Assembly (NCBI GenBank): GCA_940337035.1 | Contig: CALNHX010002771.1 | Span: 1 to 64,000, forward strand | DNA: 64,000 nucleotides | Direction of reading: 5' to 3' | Source of the DNA: Agriotes lineatus | Taxonomy: Eukaryota > Arthropoda > Insecta > Coleoptera > Elateridae | Shown: piece after piece, positions 24,501-37,500 of the stretch | How positions within the stretch are numbered: position 1 is the first letter of the stretch | Layout: each line of letters opens with the position of its first letter | The notes under the pieces: model-generated | Told to the model about the DNA's origin: nothing | What the model saw: the letters and a program-made list of their open reading frames with translations, nothing else | Databases searched by the model: none | Program-made: the position numbers and the translations under genes

Positions 24501-27500
24501 GCGTCCTAAATGTACCATATGTCCTCAACGTCCCAGACGTCCCAGACTTCCTAGATGTCCCATATGTCCTTAACGTCCCAGACGTCCCAGATGTCCCATA
24601 TGTCCCTAACATCCCAGACGTCCCAGATGTCCCATATGTCCCTTATGTCCCTAATGTCCCGGCCTCCCAGATGTCCCATATGTTCCATATGTCCCTAATG
24701 TCCCGGCGTCCTAAATGTCCCATATGTCCTTAACGTCCCAGACGTCCCAGACGTCGTAGATGTCCCATATGTCCTTAACGTCCCAGACGTCCCAAATGTC
24801 CCTAACGTCCCAGACGTCCCAGATGTCCCATATGTCCCTTATGTCCCTAATGTCCTAGACGTCCCAGATGTCCCATATGTTCCATATTGCCTAATGTCCC
24901 AGGCTTCCTAAATATCCCATATGTCCTTAACGTCCCAGACGTCCCAGACGTCTTAAATGTCCCATATGTCCTTAACGTCTCAGACGTCCCAAACGTCTTA
25001 GATGTCCCATATGTCCTCAACGTCCCAGACGTCCCAGACGTCCTAGATGTCCCATATGTCCTTAACGTCCCAGACGTCCCAGATGTCCCATATGTTTCTA
25101 ACGTCCCAGACGTCCCAGATGTCCCATATGTCCCTTATGTCCCTAATGTCCCAGGCGTCCCAGATGACCCATATGTTCCATATGTCCCTAATGTCCCAGG
25201 CGTGTTAAATGTCCCATATGTCCTTAACGTCCCAGACGTCCCAGACGTCCTAGATGTCCCATATGTCCTTAAGGTCCCAGACGTCCCAAATGTCCCTAAT
25301 GTCCCAGGCTTCCTAAATGTTCTATAGGTCCCTAACGTCCCAGACGTCCTAAATGTCCCATATGTCCCTAACGTCTCAGACGTCCCAGCTGTCCCGTATG
25401 TCCCTAACGTCCCAGACATCCCAGACGGCCTAGATGTCCCATATGTCCCTTAAGTCCCAGACGTCCCAGATGTCCCATACGTCCCATATGTCCCTAATGT
25501 CCCAGGCTTCCTAAATGTTCTATATGTCCCTAACGTCCCAGACGTCCTAAATGTCCCATATGTCCCTAACGTCCCAGACATCCCAGACGTCCTAGATGTC
25601 CTATATGTTCCTAAAATCACAGACGTCCTAGATGTCCCATATGTCCCAGATGACCCTAATGTCCCGGGCGTCCCAGATGTCCCACATGTCCCATATGTCC
25701 CTAATGTCCCAGGCGTCCTAAATGTACCATATGTCCTCAACGTCCCAGACGTCCCAGACTTCCTAGATGTCCCATATGTCCTTAACGTCCCAGACGTCCC
25801 AGATGTCCCATATGTCCCTAACGTCCCAGACGTCCCAGATGTCCCATATGTCCCTTATGTCCCTAATGTCCCAGGCGTCCCAGATGTCCCATATGTTCCA
25901 TATGTCCCTAATGTCCCAGGCGTCCTAAATGTCCCATATATCCTTAACGTCCCAGACGTCCCAGACGTCGTAGATGTCCCATATGTCCTTAACGTCCCAG
26001 ACGTCCCAAATGTCCCTAACGTCCCAGACGTCCCAGATGTCCCATATGTCCCTTATGTCCCTAATGTCCTAGACGTCCCAGATGTCCCATATGTTCCATA
26101 TGTCCCTAATGTCCCAGGCTTCCTAAATGTCCCATATGTCCTTAACGTCCCAGACGTCCCAGACGTCTTAGATGTCCCATATGTCCTTAACGTCTCAGAC
26201 GTCCCAAACGTCTTAGATGTCCTATATGTCCTCAACGTCCCAGACGTCTTATATGTCCCATATGTCCTTAACGTCCCAGACGTCCCAGATGTCCCATATG
26301 TTCCTAACGTCCCAGACGTCCCAGATGTTCCATTTGTCCCTTATGTCCCTAATGTCCCAGGCGTCCCAGATGTCCCATATGTTCCATATGTCCCTAATGT
26401 CCCTGGCGTCCTAAATGTCCCATATGTCCTTAACGTCCCAGACGTCCCAGACGTCCTAGATGTCCCATATGTCCTTAAGGTCCCAGACGTCCCAAATGTC
26501 CCTAATGTCCCAGGCTTCCTAAATGTTCTATAGGTCCCTAACGTCCCAGACGTCCTAAATGTCCCATATGTCCCTAACGTCTCAGACGTCCCAGCTGTCC
26601 CGTATGTCCCCAACGTCTCAAAAGTCCGAGACCTCCTAGATGTCCCATATGTCCCTAACGTCCCGTACGTCCTAGATGTCCTATATGTCCCTAACGTCCC
26701 AGACGTCCCAGATGTCTTATATGTTTTTATCGTCAAAGACGTCCCAAATGTCCCATATGTCCCTAACGTCTCAGACGTCATAGACGTCCCATATGTCCTT
26801 AACGTCCCAGACGTCCCAGATGTCCCATATGTCCCTAATGTCTCAGGCATCCTAAATGTCCCATATGTCCTTAACGTCCCAGACGTCCAAGCGTTCTAGA
26901 TGTCCCATATGTCCCTAACGTCCCAGACGTCCCAGATGTCCCATATGTCCTATATGTCCCTAATGTCTCAGGCGTCCTAGATGTTTCATATGTCCCTAAT
27001 GTCCCAGACGTCCTAAATGTCCCATATGTCCCTAACGTCCCAGACGTCCCAGCTGTCCCGTATGTCCCTAACGTCCCAGACGTCCCAGACGTCCTAGATG
27101 TCCCATATGTCCCTAATGTCTCAAGCGTCCTAGATGTTCCATATGTCCCTAATGTCGCAAGCGTCCTAAATGTGCCATATGTACTTAACGTCCCAGACGT
27201 CCTGGATGCCCCATATGTCCTTAACGTCCCAGACGTCCCAGATGTCCCATATGTCCCTAACGTCCCAGACGTCCCAGATGTCCCATATGTCCCATATGTC
27301 CCTAATGTCTCAGGCGTCCTAGGTGTCCCATATGTTCCTAATGTCTCATACGTCCTAAATGTCCCATATGTCCTTAACGTCCCAGACGTCCTAGATGCCC
27401 CATATGTCCTTAACGTCCCAGACGTCCCAAATGTCCCTAACGTCCCAGACGTCCCAGATGTCCCATATGTCCCTTATGTCCCTAATGTCCTAGACGTCCC

Positions 27501-30450
27501 AGATGTCCCATATGTTCCATATGTCCCTAATGTCCCAGGCTTCCTAAATGTCCCATATGTCCTTAACGTCCCAGACGTCCCAAACGTCTTAGATGTCCCA
27601 TATGTCCTTAACGTCTCAGACGTCCCAAACGTCTTAGATGTCCCATATGTCCTCAACGTCCCAGACGTCCCAGACGTCCTAGATGTCCCATATGTCCTTA
27701 ACGTCCCAGACGTCCCAGATGTCCCATATGTTCCTAACGTCCCAGACGTCCCAGATGTCCCATATGTCCCTTATGTCCCTAATGTCCCAGGCGTCCCAGA
27801 TGTCCCATATATTCCATATGTCCCTAATGTCCCAGGCGTGTTAAATGTCCCATATGTCCTTAACGTCCCAGACGTCCCAGACGTCCCAGATGTCCCATAT
27901 GTCCCTTATGTCCCTAATGTCCCAGGCGTCCCAGATGTCCCATATATTCCATATGTCCCTAATGTCCCAGGCGTGTTAAATGTCCCATATGTCCTTAACG
28001 TCCCAGACGTCCCAGACGTCCTAGATGTCCCATATGTCCTTAAGGTACCAGACGTCCCAAATGTCCCTAATGTCCCAGGCTTCCTAAATGTTCTATAGGT
28101 CCCTAACGTCCCAGACGTCCTAAATGTCCCATATGTCCCTAACGTCTCAGACGTCCCAGCTGTCCCGTATGTCCCTAACGTCCCAGACATCCCAGACGGC
28201 CTAGATGTCCCATATGTCCCTTAAGTCCCAGACGTCCCAGATGTCCCATACGTCCCATATGTCCCTAATGTCCCAGGCTTCCTAAATGTTCTATATGTCC
28301 CTAACGTCCCAGACGTCCTAAATGTCCCATATGTCCCTAACGTCCCAGACATCCCAGACGTCCTAGATGTCCTATATGTTCCTAAAATCACAGACGTCCC
28401 AGATGTCCCATATGTCCCAAATGTCCCTAATGTCCCAGGCGTCCTAAATGTACCATATGTCCTCAACGTCCCAGACGTCCCAGACTTCCTAGATGTCCCA
28501 TATGTCCTTAACGTCCCAGACGTCCCAGATGTCCCATATGTCCCTAACGTCCCAGACGTCCCAGATGTCCCATATGTCCCTTATGTCCCTAATGTCCCAG
28601 GCGTCCCAGATGTCCCATATGTTCCATATGTCCCTAATGTCCCAGGCGTCCTAAATGTCCCATATGTCCTTAACGTCCCAGACGTCCCAAATGTCCCTAA
28701 CGTCCCAGACGTCCCAGATGTCCCATATGTCCTTTATGTCCCTAATGTCCTAGACGTCCCAGATGTCCCATATGTTCCATATGTCCCTAATGTCCCAGGC
28801 TTCCTAACTGTCCCATATGTCCTTAACGTCCCAGACGTCCCAGATGTCTTAGATGTCCCATATGTCCTTAACGTCTCAGACGTCCCAAACGTCTTAGATG
28901 TCCTATATGTCCTCAACGTCCCAGACGTCCTATATGTCCCATATGTCCTTAACGTCCCAGACGTCCCAGATGTCCCATATGTTCCTAACGTCCCAGACGT
29001 CCCAGATGTCCCATATGTCCCTTATGTCCCTAATGTCAAAGGCGTCCCAGATGTCCCATATGTTCCATATGTCCCTAATGTCCCAGGCGTCCTAAATGTC
29101 CCATATGTCCTTAACGTCCCAGACGTCCCAGACGTCCTAGATGTCCCATATGTCCTGAAGGTCCCAGACGTCCCAAATGTCCCTAATGTCCCAGGCTTCC
29201 TAAATGTTCTATAGGTCCCTAACGTCCCAGACGTCCTAAATGTCCCATATGTCCCTAACGTCTCAGACGTCCCAGCTGTCCCGTTTGTCCCCAACGTCTC
29301 AAAAGTCCGAGACATCCTAGATGTCCCATATGTCCCTAACGTCCCGTACGTCCTAGATGTCCTATATGTCCCTAACGTCCCAGACGTCCCAGATGTCTTA
29401 TATGTTTTTATCGTCAAAGACGTCCCAAATGTCCCATATGTCCCTAACGTCTCAGACGTCATAGACGTCCCACATGTCCTTAACGTCCCAGACGTCCCAG
29501 ATGTCCCATATGTCCCTAATGTCTCAGGCATCCTAAATGTCACATATGTCCTTAACGTCCCAGACGTCCAAGCGTTCTAGATGTCCCATATGTCCCTAAC
29601 GTCCCAGACGTCCCAGATGCCCCATATGTCCCATATGTCCCTAATGTCTCAGGCGTCCTAGATGTTTCATATGTCCCTAATGTCCCAGACGTCCTAAATG
29701 TCCCATATGTCCCTAACGTCCCAGACGTCCCAGCTGTCCCGTATGTCCCTAACGTCCCAGACGTTCCAGACGTCCTAGATGTCCCATATGTCCCTAATGT
29801 CTCAAGCGTCCTAAGTGTTCCATATGACCCTAATGTCGCAGGCGTCCTAAATGTCCCATATGTCCTTAACGTCCCAGACGTCCTAGATGCCCCATATGTC
29901 CTTAACGTCCCAGACGTCCCAGATGTCCCATATGTCCCTAACGTCCCAGACGTCCCAGATGTCCCATATGTCCCATATGTCCCTAATGTCTCAGGCGTCC
30001 TAGGTGTCCCATATGTTCCTAATGTCTCATAGGTCCTAAATGTCCATATGTCCTTAACGTCCCAGACGTCCTAGATGCCCCATATGTCCTTAACGTCCCA
30101 GACGTCCCAGATGTCCCATATGTCACTAACGTCCCAGACGTCCCAGATGTCCCATATGTTCCATATGTCCCTAATGTCCCAAGCGTCCTAGATGTTCCAT
30201 ATGTCCCTAACGTCCCAGACGTCCTAAATGTCACATATGCCCCTAACGTCCCAGACGTCCCAGCTGTCCCGTATGTCCCTAACGTCCCAGACGTCCCAGA
30301 CGTCCTAGAAGTCCCATATGTCCCTAACGTCCCAGACGTCCTAGATGTCCTATATGTCCCTAACGTCCCAGACGTCCCAGACGTCCCAGATGTCCTATAT
30401 GTCCTATATGTCCCTAATGTCCCAAGCGTCCCAGATGTCCCATACGTCCC
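24501..30450. repeat. Block C-type HORs, copy 2
   Basis: This is C-family sequence with TAG junctions ending at 25327, 26533, 28098 and 29214 and T5 markers near 26723 and 29404. From about 25406 onward it is matched by about 33305-39500 at an offset of 7899-7900, rising to 8199 and then about 8252 through internal length changes. The last 0.8 kb changes to E-type words (GTCGCAGGCG, GTCACTAACG). Near 24886 an irregular CATATTGCCTAATG marks another phase slip. Confidence 0.82.
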
Positions 30451-33400
30451 ATATCTCCCTAATGTCCCAGGCGTCCTAAATGTCCCATATGTCCTTAACG
30501 TCCCAGACGTCCCAGACGACCTAGATGTCCCATATGTCCTTAAAGACCCAGACGTCCCAAATCTTCCATATGTTCCTAACGTCCCAGACGTCCCAGATGT
30601 CCCATATGTCCCATATGTCCCTAATGTTCCAGGCGTCCTAGATGTTCCATATGTCCCTAACGTCCCAGACGTCCTAAATGTCCCATATATCCCTAACGTC
30701 CCAGACGTTCCAGCTGTCCCGTATGTCCCTAACGTCCCAGACGTCCCAAACGTCCTAGATGTCCCATATGTCCCTAATGTCCCAGGCGTCTTAAATGTCT
30801 CATATGTCCTTAACGTCCCAGACGTCCCAGACGTCCTAGATGTCCCATATGTCGTTAACGACCCAGACGTCCCAGATGTTCCATATGTCCCTAACGTCCC
30901 AAACGTCCAAGATATCCCATATGTCCCATATGTTTCTAATGTCCCAGGCGACCTAGATGTTCCATATGTCCCTAACGTCCCAGAAGTCCTAAATGTCCGA
31001 TATGTCCCTAACGTCCCAGACGTCCCAGCTGTCCCGTATGTCCCTAACGTCCCAGACGTCCCAGATGTCCCATATGTTCTTAACGTCAAACACGTCTCAA
31101 ATTTCCCATATGTGCCTAACGCCCCAGACGTTCCAGATGTCCCATATGTTCCATATGTCCATAATGTCTTAGGCGTCCCAGATGTCCCTAATGTCCCAGG
31201 CGTCCTAAATGTAACATATGTCCTTAACGTCCCAGACGTCCCAGACGTCCCAGACATCCCAGACGGCCTAGATGTCCCATATGTCCCTTAAGTCCCAGAC
31301 GTCCCAGATGTCCCATACGTCCCATATGTCCCTAATGTCCCAGGCTTCCTAAATGTTCTATATGTCCCTAACGTCCCAGACGTCCTAAATGTCCCATATG
31401 TCCCTAACGTCCCAGACATCCCAGACGTCCTAGATGTCCTATATGTTCCTAAAATCACAGACGTCCTAGATGTCCCATATGTCCCAGATGTCCCTAATGT
31501 CCCGGGCGTCCCAGATGTCCCACATGTCCCATATGTCCCTAATGTCCCAGGCGTCCTAAATGTACCATATGTCCTCAACGTCCCAGACTTCCCAGACTTC
31601 CTAGATGTCCCATATGTCCTTAACGTCCCAGACGTCCCAGATGTCCCATATGTCCCTAACGTCCCAGACGTCCCAGATGTCCCATATGTCCCTTATGTCC
31701 CTAATGTCCCAGGCGTCCCAGATGTCCCATATGTTCCATATGTCTTTAATGTCCAGGCGTCCTAAATGTCCCATATATCCTTAACGTCCCAGACGTCCCA
31801 GACGTCGTAGATGTCCCATATGTCCTTAACGTCCCAGACGTCCCAAATGTCCCTAACGTCCCAGACGTCCCAGATGTCCCATATGTCCCTTATGTCCCTA
31901 ATGTCCTAGACGTCCCAGATGTCCCATATGTTCCATATGTCCCTAATGTCCCAGGCTTCCTAAATGTCCCATATGTCCTTAACGTCCCAGACGTCCCAGA
32001 CGTCTTAGATGTCCCATATGTCCTTAACGTCTCAGACGTCCCAAACGTCTTAGATGTCCTATATGTCCTCAACGTCCCAGACATTCTTATATGTCCCATA
32101 TGTCCTTAACGTCCCAGACGTCCCAGATGTCCCATATGTTCCTAACGTCCCAGACGTCCCAGATGTTCCATTTGTCCCTTATGTCCCTAATGTCCCAGGC
32201 GTCCCAGATGTCCCATATGTTCCATATGTCCCTAATGTCCCTGGCGTCCTAAATGTCCCATATGTCCTTAACGTCCCAGACGTCCCAGACGTCCTAGATG
32301 TCCCATATGTCCTTAAGGTCCCAGACGTCCCAAATGTCCCTAATGTCCCAGGCTTCCTAAATGTTCTATAGGTCCCTAACGTCCCAGACGTCCTAAATGT
32401 CCCATATGTCCCTAACGTCTCAGACGTCCCAGCTGTCCCGTATGTCCCCAACGTCTCAAAAGTCCGAGACCTCCTAGATGTCCCATATGTCCCTAACGTC
32501 CCGTACGTCCCATATCTCCCTAATGTCCCAGGCGTCCTAAATGTCCCATATGTCCTTAACGTCCCAGACGTCCCAGACGACCTAGATGTCCCATATGTCC
32601 TTAAAGACCCAGACGTCCCAAATCTTCCATATGTTCCTAACGTCCCAGACGTCCCAGATGTCCCATATGTCCCATATGTCCCTAATGTTCCAGGCGTCCT
32701 AGATGTTCCATATGTCCCTAACGTCCCAGACGTCCTAAATGTCCCATATATCCCTAACGTCCCAGACGTTCCAGCTGTCCCGTATGTCCCTAACGTCCCA
32801 GACGTCCCAAACGTCCTAGATGTCCCATATGTCCCTAATGTCCCAGGCGTCTTAAATGTCTCATATGTCCTTAACGTCCCAGACGTCCCAGACGTCCTAG
32901 ATGTCCCATATGTCGTTAACGACCCAGACGTCCCAGATGTTCCATATGTCCCTAACGTCCCAAACGTCCAAGATATCCCATATGTCCCATATGTTTCTAA
33001 TGTCCCAGGCGACCTAGATGTTCCATATGTCCCTAACGTCCCAGAAGTCCTAAATGTCCGATATGTCCCTAACGTCCCAGACGTCCCAGCTGTCCCGTAT
33101 GTCCCTAACGTCCCAGACGTCCCAGATGTCCCATATGTTCTTAACGTCAAACACGTCTCAAATTTCCCATATGTGCCTAACGCCCCAGACGTTCCAGATG
33201 TCCCATATGTTCCATATGTCCATAATGTCTTAGGCGTCCCAGATGTCCCTAATGTCCCAGGCGTCCTAAATGTAACATATGTCCTTAACGTCCCAGACGT
33301 CCCAGACGTCCCAGACATCCCAGACGGCCTAGATGTCCCATATGTCCCTTAAGTCCCAGACGTCCCAGATGTCCCATACGTCCCATATGTCCCTAATGTC

Positions 33401-34572
33401 CCAGGCTTCCTAAATGTTCTATATGTCCCTAACGTCCCAGACGTCCTAAATGTCCCATATGTCCCTAACGTCCCAGACATCCCAGACGTCCTAGATGTCC
33501 TATATGTTCCTAAAATCACAGACGTCCTAGATGTCCCATATGTCCCAGATGTCCCTAATGTCCCGGGCGTCCCAGATGTCCCACATGTCCCATATGTCCC
33601 TAATGTCCCAGGCGTCCTAAATGTACCATATGTCCTCAACGTCCCAGACGTCCCAGACTTCCTAGATGTCCCATATGTCCTTAACGTCCCAGACGTCCCA
33701 GATGTCCCATATGTCCCTAACGTCCCAGACGTCCCAGATGTCCCATATGTCCCTTATGTCCCTAATGTCCCAGGCGTCCCAGATGTCCCATATGTTCCAT
33801 ATGTCTTTAATGTCCCAGGCGTCCTAAATGTCCCATATATCCTTAACGTCCCAGACGTCCCAGACGTCGTAGATGTCCCATATGTCCTTAACGTCCCAGA
33901 CGTCCCAAATGTCCCTAACGTCCCAGACGTCCCAGATGTCCCATATGTCCCTTATGTCCCTAATGTCCTAGACGTCCCAGATGTCCCATATGTTCCATAT
34001 GTCCCTAATGTCCCAGGCTTCCTAAATGTCCCATATGTCCTTAACGTCCCAGACGTCCCAGACGTCTTAGATGTCCCATATGTCCTTAACGTCTCAGACG
34101 TCCCAAACGTCTTAGATGTCCTATATGTCCTCAACGTCCCAGACATTCTTATATGTCCCATATGTCCTTAACGTCCCAGACGTCCCAGATGTCCCATATG
34201 TTCCTAACGTCCCAGACGTCCCAGATGTTCCATTTGTCCCTTATGTCCCTAATGTCCCAGGCGTCCCAGATGTCCCATATGTTCCATATGTCCCTAATGT
34301 CCCTGGCGTCCTAAATGTCCCATATGTCCTTAACGTCCCAGACGTCCCAGACGTCCTAGATGTCCCATATGTCCTTAAGGTCCCAGACGTCCCAAATGTC
34401 CCTAATGTCCCAGGCTTCCTAAATGTTCTATAGGTCCCTAACGTCCCAGACGTCCTAAATGTCCCATATGTCCCTAACGTCTCAGACGTCCCAGCTGTCC
34501 CGTATGTCCCCAACGTCTCAAAAGTCCGAGACCTCCTAGATGTCCCATATGTCCCTAACGTCCCGTACGTCC
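30451..34572. repeat. 2061-bp tandem duplication with readable breakpoint
   Basis: Unit 1 at 30451-32511 and unit 2 at 32512-34572 each consist of E-type sequence followed by C-type sequence. The join near 32504-32511 reads CCGTACGTCCCATATCTCCC. Its left part matches the C context (CCGTACGTCCTAGATG, as at 34565) and its right part the E context (CATACGTCCCATATCTCC, as at 30441). The two parents share TACGTCC at the join. Landmarks agree: TAG junctions end at 32371 and 34433 (2062), with a single C missing near 31752 in unit 1 explaining the odd base. I saw only a couple of other differences, such as GACTTCCCAG against GACGTCCCAG near 31586 and 33647. Confidence 0.88.
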
Positions 34573-37500
34573 TAGATGTCCTATATGTCCCTAACGTCCC
34601 AGACGTCCCAGATGTCTTATATGTTTTTATCGTCAAAGACGTCCCAAATGTCCCATATGTCCCTAACGTCTCAGACGTCATAGACGTCCCATATGTCCTT
34701 AACGTCCCAGACGTCCCAAATGTCCCATATGTCCCTAATGTCTCAGGCATCCTAAATGTCCCATATGTCCTTAACGTCCCAGACGTCCAAGCGTTCTAGA
34801 TGTCCCATATGTCCCTAACGTCCCAGACGTCCCAGATGTCCCATATGTCCTATATGTCCCTAATGTCTCAGGCGTCCTAGATGTTTCATATGTCCCTAAT
34901 GTCCCAGACGTCCTAAATGTCCCATATGTCCCTAACGTCCCAGACGTCCCAGCTGTCCCGTATGTCCCTAACGTCCCAGACGTCCCAGACGTCCTAGATG
35001 TCCCATATGTCCCTAATGTCTCAAGCGTCCTAGATGTTCCATATGTCCCTAATGTCGCAAGCGTCCTAAATGTGCCATATGTACTTAACGTCCCAGACGT
35101 CCTGGATGCCCCATATGTCCTTAACGTCCCAGACGTCCCAGATGTCCCATATGTCCCTAACGTCCCAGACGTCCCAGATGTCCCATATGTCCCATATGTC
35201 CCTAATGTCTCAGGCGTCCTAGGTGTCCCATATGTTCCTAATGTCTCATACGTCCTAAATGTCCCATATGTCCTTAACGTCCCAGACGTCCTAGATGCCC
35301 CATATGTCCTTAACGTCCCAGACGTCCCAAATGTCCCTAACGTCCCAGACGTCCCAGATGTCCCATATGTCCCTTATGTCCCTAATGTCCTAGACGTCCC
35401 AGATGTCCCATATGTTCCATATGTCCCTAATGTCCCAGGCTTCCTAAATGTCCCATATGTCCTTAACGTCCCAGACGTCCCAAACGTCTTAGATGTCCCA
35501 TATGTCCTTAACGTCTCAGACGTCCCAAACGTCTTAGATGTCCCATATGTCCTCAACGTCCCAGACGTCCAGACGTCCTAGATGTCCCATATGTCCTTAA
35601 CGTCCCAGACGTCCCAGATGTCCCATATGTTCCTAACGTCCCAGACGTCCCAGATGTCCCCATATGTCCCTTATGTCCCTAATGTCCCAGGCGTCCCAGA
35701 TGTCCCATATATTCCATATGTCCCTAATGTCCCAGGCGTGTTAAATGTCCCATATGTCCTTAACGTCCCAGACGTCCAGACGTCCCAGATGTCCCATATG
35801 TCCCTTATGTCCCTAATGTCCCAGGCGTCCCAGATGTCCCATATATTCCATATGTCCCTAATGTCCCAGGCGTGTTAAATGTCCCATATGTCCTTAACGT
35901 CCCAGACGTCCCAGACGTCCTAGATGTCCCATATGTCCTTAAGGTACCAGACGTCCCAAATGTCCCTAATGTCCCAGGCTTCCTAAATGTTCTATAGGTC
36001 CCTAACGTCCCAGACGTCCTAAATGTCCCATATGTCCCTAACGTCTCAGACGTCCCAGCTGTCCCGTATGTCCCTAACGTCCCAGACATCCCAGACGGCC
36101 TAGATGTCCCATATGTCCCTTAAGTCCCAGACGTCCCGGATGTCCCATACGTCCCATATGTCCCTAATGTCCCAGGCTTCCTAAATGTTCTATATGTCCC
36201 TAACGTCCCAGACGTCCTAAATGTCCCATATGTCCCTAACGTCCCAGACATCCCAGACGTCCTAGATGTCCTATATGTTCCTAAAATCACAGACGTCCCA
36301 GATGTCCCATATGTCTCAAATGTCCCTAATGTCCCAGGCGTCCTAAATGTACCATATGTCCCTAACGTCCCAGACGTCCCAGATGTCCATATGTTCCATA
36401 TGTCCCTAATGTCCCAGGCTTCCTAACTGTCCCATATGTCCCTTAACGTCCCAGACGTCCCAGATGTCCCATATGTCCCTAACGTCCCAGACGTCCCAGA
36501 TGTCCCATATGTCCCTTATGTCCCTAATGTCCCAGGCGTCCCAGATGTCCCATATGTCCCCTTATGTCCCTAATGTCCCAGGCGTCCCAGATGTCCCATA
36601 TGTTCCATATGTCCCTAATGTCCCAGACGTCCCAGATGTCCCATATGTCCCCTAACGTCCCAGACGTCCCAGACGTCCCAGACTTCCTAGATGTCCCATA
36701 TGTCCTTAACGTCCCAGACGTCCCAGATGTCCCATATGTCCCTAACGTCCCAGACGTCCCAGATGTCCCATATGTCCCTTATGTCCCCTAATGTCCCAGG
36801 CGTCCCAGATGTCCCATATGTTCCATATGTCCCTAATGTCCCAGGCGTCCTAAATGTCCCATATGTCCTTAACGTCCCAGACGTCCCAAATGTCCCTAAC
36901 GTCCCAGACGTCCCAGATGTCCCATATGTCCCTTATGTCCCTAATGTCCTAGACGTCCCAGATGTCCCATATGTTCCATATGTCCCTAATGTCCCAGGCT
37001 TCCTAACTGTCCCATATGTCCTTAACGTCCCAGACGTCCCAGATGTCTTAGATGTCCCATATGTCCTTAACGTCTCAGACGTCCCAAACGTCTTAGATGT
37101 CCTATATGTCCTCAACGTCCCAGACGTCCTATATGTCCCATATGTCCTTAACGTCCCAGACGTCCCAGATGTCCCATATGTTCCTAACGTCCCAGACGTC
37201 CCAGATGTCCCATATGTCCCTTATGTCCCTAATGTCAAAGGCGTCCCAGATGTCCCATATGTTCCATATGTCCCTAATGTCCCAGGCGTCCTAAATGTCC
37301 CATATGTCCTTAACGTCCCAGACGTCCCAGACGTCCTAGATGTCCCATATGTCCTGAAGGTCCCAGACGTCCCAAATGTCCCTAATGTCCCAGGCTTCCT
37401 AAATGTTCTATAGGTCCCTAACGTCCCAGACGTCCTAAATGTCCCATATGTCCCTAACGTCTCAGACGTCCCAGCTGTCCCGTTTGTCCCCAACGTCTCA

